From the NCBI RefSeq assembly GCF_011046555.1, contig NZ_CP049246.1:1736001-1800000 (forward strand): a DNA stretch of 64,000 nt, in the 5' to 3' direction. Both the position numbers and the translations under genes were made by a program. Below the pieces are notes generated by a model. That model saw only the letters and a list, made by a program, of their open reading frames with translations. It searched no databases and was not told the DNA's origin. This document shows positions 62,577 through 64,000 of this stretch, piece after piece (within the stretch, counting starts at the first letter, position 1; each line of letters begins with the position of its first letter). The stretch comes from Sphingobacterium lactis. GTDB taxonomy: Bacteria; Bacteroidota; Bacteroidia; Sphingobacteriales; Sphingobacteriaceae.

Positions 62577-62584
62577 TATTTTTG
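62577..62584 (+). promoter_or_regulatory. -7 box candidate for the E1 gene
   Basis: TATTTTTG matches TAnnTTTG, 20 bases ahead of the ATG at 62605. No well-placed -33 box is visible. Confidence 0.5.
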
Positions 62585-62604
62585 TTAAAAAAGAAAACAC
62601 TTTA

Positions 62605-64000
62605 ATGTCAGAATTAAATACGACAAGACCAGTGCACTACAATTCAGCGAAAATAAGCTATGAGGAATTCCGCCAGGTACTCATTGAAGATTATAAACTA
62701 GCCGTTCAAAGCCGTTATGTGAGCCTCTTGGGAAGGAAAGAAGTCCTGACCGGAAAGGCGAAGTTTGGAATCTTCGGAGATGGGAAGGAATTGGCCCAAA
62801 TTGCGCTTTCGAAGGTTTTTAAACCTGGAGATTGGCGTTCCGGTTACTATAGAGACCAAACGCTAGCCTTTGCACTTGGCATAAGCAGTATCTATAATTT
62901 TTTCTCGCAATTATATGCAAACCCCGACCTGGAGGCCGATACATCGTCCGGTGGCCGGCAGATGGTGGCGCACTTTGCCACACCTTTGCTGGATGAACAG
63001 GGCGAATGGCTCGATCAGACCCAACAGGTCAATTGCTTTTCGGATATTTCCACCACAGGTGGGCAGATGGCCCGAATCCTCGGTCTCGGACTCGCTTCCA
63101 AGCTGTACAGGGAAAATCCAAACCTCTCCCACAAAGCGCCATTCTCGAAAGAAGGGCAGGAAGTCGTGTACTGTACAATCGGGAATGCGGCAACATCCGA
63201 AGGTGTATTCTGGGAAACCGTCAATGCGGCAGGGGTAAAACAGATCCCTGTTGTCATCTCCATTTGGGATGACGGCTACGGCATCTCCGTGCCAAATGCG
63301 GTGCAGACCACAAAAGGCGATATCTCCAACCTCCTGCGCGGATTTCAGGAAGATGAATACGGGACGGGATTGGAGATCTTTAAGGTCAAAGGCTGGGATT
63401 ATGCTGGCCTGTGTGAAGTGTATGAGAAAGCGGCAGACTTCGCCAGAAACCATAGCAAACCATGCATCGTCCATGTTGTCGAGGTCACTCAACCGCAGGG
63501 GCACTCCACCTCAGGGTCGCACGAGCGGTATAAATCCGATGATCGCCTGGCTTGGGAAGTAGACTACGACTGCAATAAGAAAATGCGCGATTGGCTGCTG
63601 GAATCCGGAATGGCGGAGGAGCATGAGCTGGAAGCCATCGAGAACGAAGCGAAAGATTTTGTGCGCCAGGAGCAGAAACGCGCCTGGGCAGATTATAGAA
63701 AGACCTTACAGACAGACCTGGAAGGCGCGATAGCAAAGCTGGAAGCCATCAATCACCACGCCGTTGAAATTCCTTTGAAGACCTTACTCTCCATTACGGA
63801 GCCTTCACTGAAGGAGGTCTATGTGAATGTTCGACGCGTAATCCGTGAATTGCGGGGTGAGGATATTGCTGGCAAGGATGAGCTGATCGCTTGGTACAAG
63901 CAACAACGTGAGGTCAACTACGACCGTTTTAACGATAAACTTTTTGTGGATACGGCACATTCACCATTGTCGGTTCCCGTTGTGGCGGCGGCCTACGATG
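62605..64000 (+). CDS. Alpha-ketoacid dehydrogenase E1, alpha and beta fused; 3-prime end outside window
   Basis: The first 465 codons of a gene that continues past the right edge; the complete fused form is usually about 660 residues. The alpha-type thiamine-diphosphate half is clear: KFGIFGDGKELAQIAL, GDWRSGYYRDQTLAFALG, TIGNAATSEGVFWETVNAAGVKQIPVVI (quoted as the ThDP region NAATSEG) and SGSHERYKSDDRLAWE. The last visible residues, LSVPVVAAAYD, lead into the linker or beta half. The enzyme decarboxylates branched-chain or other 2-oxo acids and passes the acyl group to lipoamide on E2. The E2 gene is not in the window. Confidence 0.9.
   Translation, partial: MSELNTTRPVHYNSAKISYEEFRQVLIEDYKLAVQSRYVSLLGRKEVLTGKAKFGIFGDGKELAQIALSKVFKPGDWRSGYYRDQTLAFALGISSIYNFFSQLYANPDLEADTSSGGRQMVAHFATPLLDEQGEWLDQTQQVNCFSDISTTGGQMARILGLGLASKLYRENPNLSHKAPFSKEGQEVVYCTIGNAATSEGVFWETVNAAGVKQIPVVISIWDDGYGISVPNAVQTTKGDISNLLRGFQEDEYGTGLEIFKVKGWDYAGLCEVYEKAADFARNHSKPCIVHVVEVTQPQGHSTSGSHERYKSDDRLAWEVDYDCNKKMRDWLLESGMAEEHELEAIENEAKDFVRQEQKRAWADYRKTLQTDLEGAIAKLEAINHHAVEIPLKTLLSITEPSLKEVYVNVRRVIRELRGEDIAGKDELIAWYKQQREVNYDRFNDKLFVDTAHSPLSVPVVAAAYD

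Overview
The window is chromosomal DNA of a Bacteroidota bacterium, most likely a member of the Sphingobacteriaceae (Sphingobacterium-like). This rests on a SusC/SusD outer-membrane pair, a BamA plus tandem Skp/OmpH locus, fused E1 alpha/beta 2-oxoacid dehydrogenase, DUF4290-murA linkage, a GlsA/GlsB-type acyltransferase pair, and promoters with the Bacteroidota -7 motif TAnnTTTG (best seen in front of both tRNA genes). No insertion sequence, prophage, rRNA operon or CRISPR array was recognised; most of the window looks like ordinary housekeeping chromosome, with accessory character in a few intergenic regions.

Layout. 0-7 kb: the N-terminal part of a Ku end-joining protein, a minus-strand pair (DUF1080 3-keto-glycoside hydrolase-like protein and a Tat-exported Gfo/Idh oxidoreductase), then the divergent xylB-xylA xylose pathway. 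7-14 kb: tRNA-Asn, PfkB kinase, ECF sigma factor, murB, TetR regulator, YpdA-like reductase and a FUSC membrane protein. 14-19.5 kb: PEP carboxylase, a small lipoprotein, a Gfo/Idh enzyme, a Ppx/GppA phosphatase and tRNA-Leu. 19.7-27.6 kb: an NAD-binding oxidoreductase, AraC regulator, DJ-1/PfpI protein, alpha/beta hydrolase, a two-gene membrane Fe-S oxidoreductase module and a GMC flavoprotein. 27.8-34.4 kb: a minus-strand envelope block (CBS protein, nadK, uppS, bamA, two skp/ompH genes). 34.5-36.3 kb: an acyltransferase pair likely making N-acyl amino acid (glycine) lipids. 36.9-43.2 kb: SusC, SusD and a DUF5689-like lipoprotein. 43.4-46.4 kb: minus-strand lipoprotein, ElaA, YqeY, SDR and ubiE/menG. 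46.4-48.4 kb: a cluster of DnaA-box-like sequences followed by dnaB. 49-64 kb: VanX-like dipeptidase, a thioredoxin-fold protein, a CatA-like acetyltransferase, pcrA, DUF4290-murA, yceI, three unknown proteins, rlmH with a 43-residue membrane protein, a NUDIX hydrolase, an unknown protein, and the start of the fused E1 gene.

The most interesting parts are not protein genes. (1) The 400-base gap between the divergent ubiE and dnaB genes carries five perfect or near-perfect DnaA boxes around a very AT-rich stretch, a candidate replication origin or DnaA-controlled promoter. (2) The 700 bases behind dnaB hold at least six copies, some inverted and two identical over 50 bases, of a hairpin-forming repeat, plus a perfect 29-bp inverted repeat with a 3-base loop. 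(3) A second, unrelated palindromic element lies at 57.6-57.8 kb. Among proteins, MurA carries Asp where the fosfomycin-target Cys is usual, and a thioredoxin-fold protein has CPHS in place of CxxC. All assignments come from reading the sequence; no database search was run.
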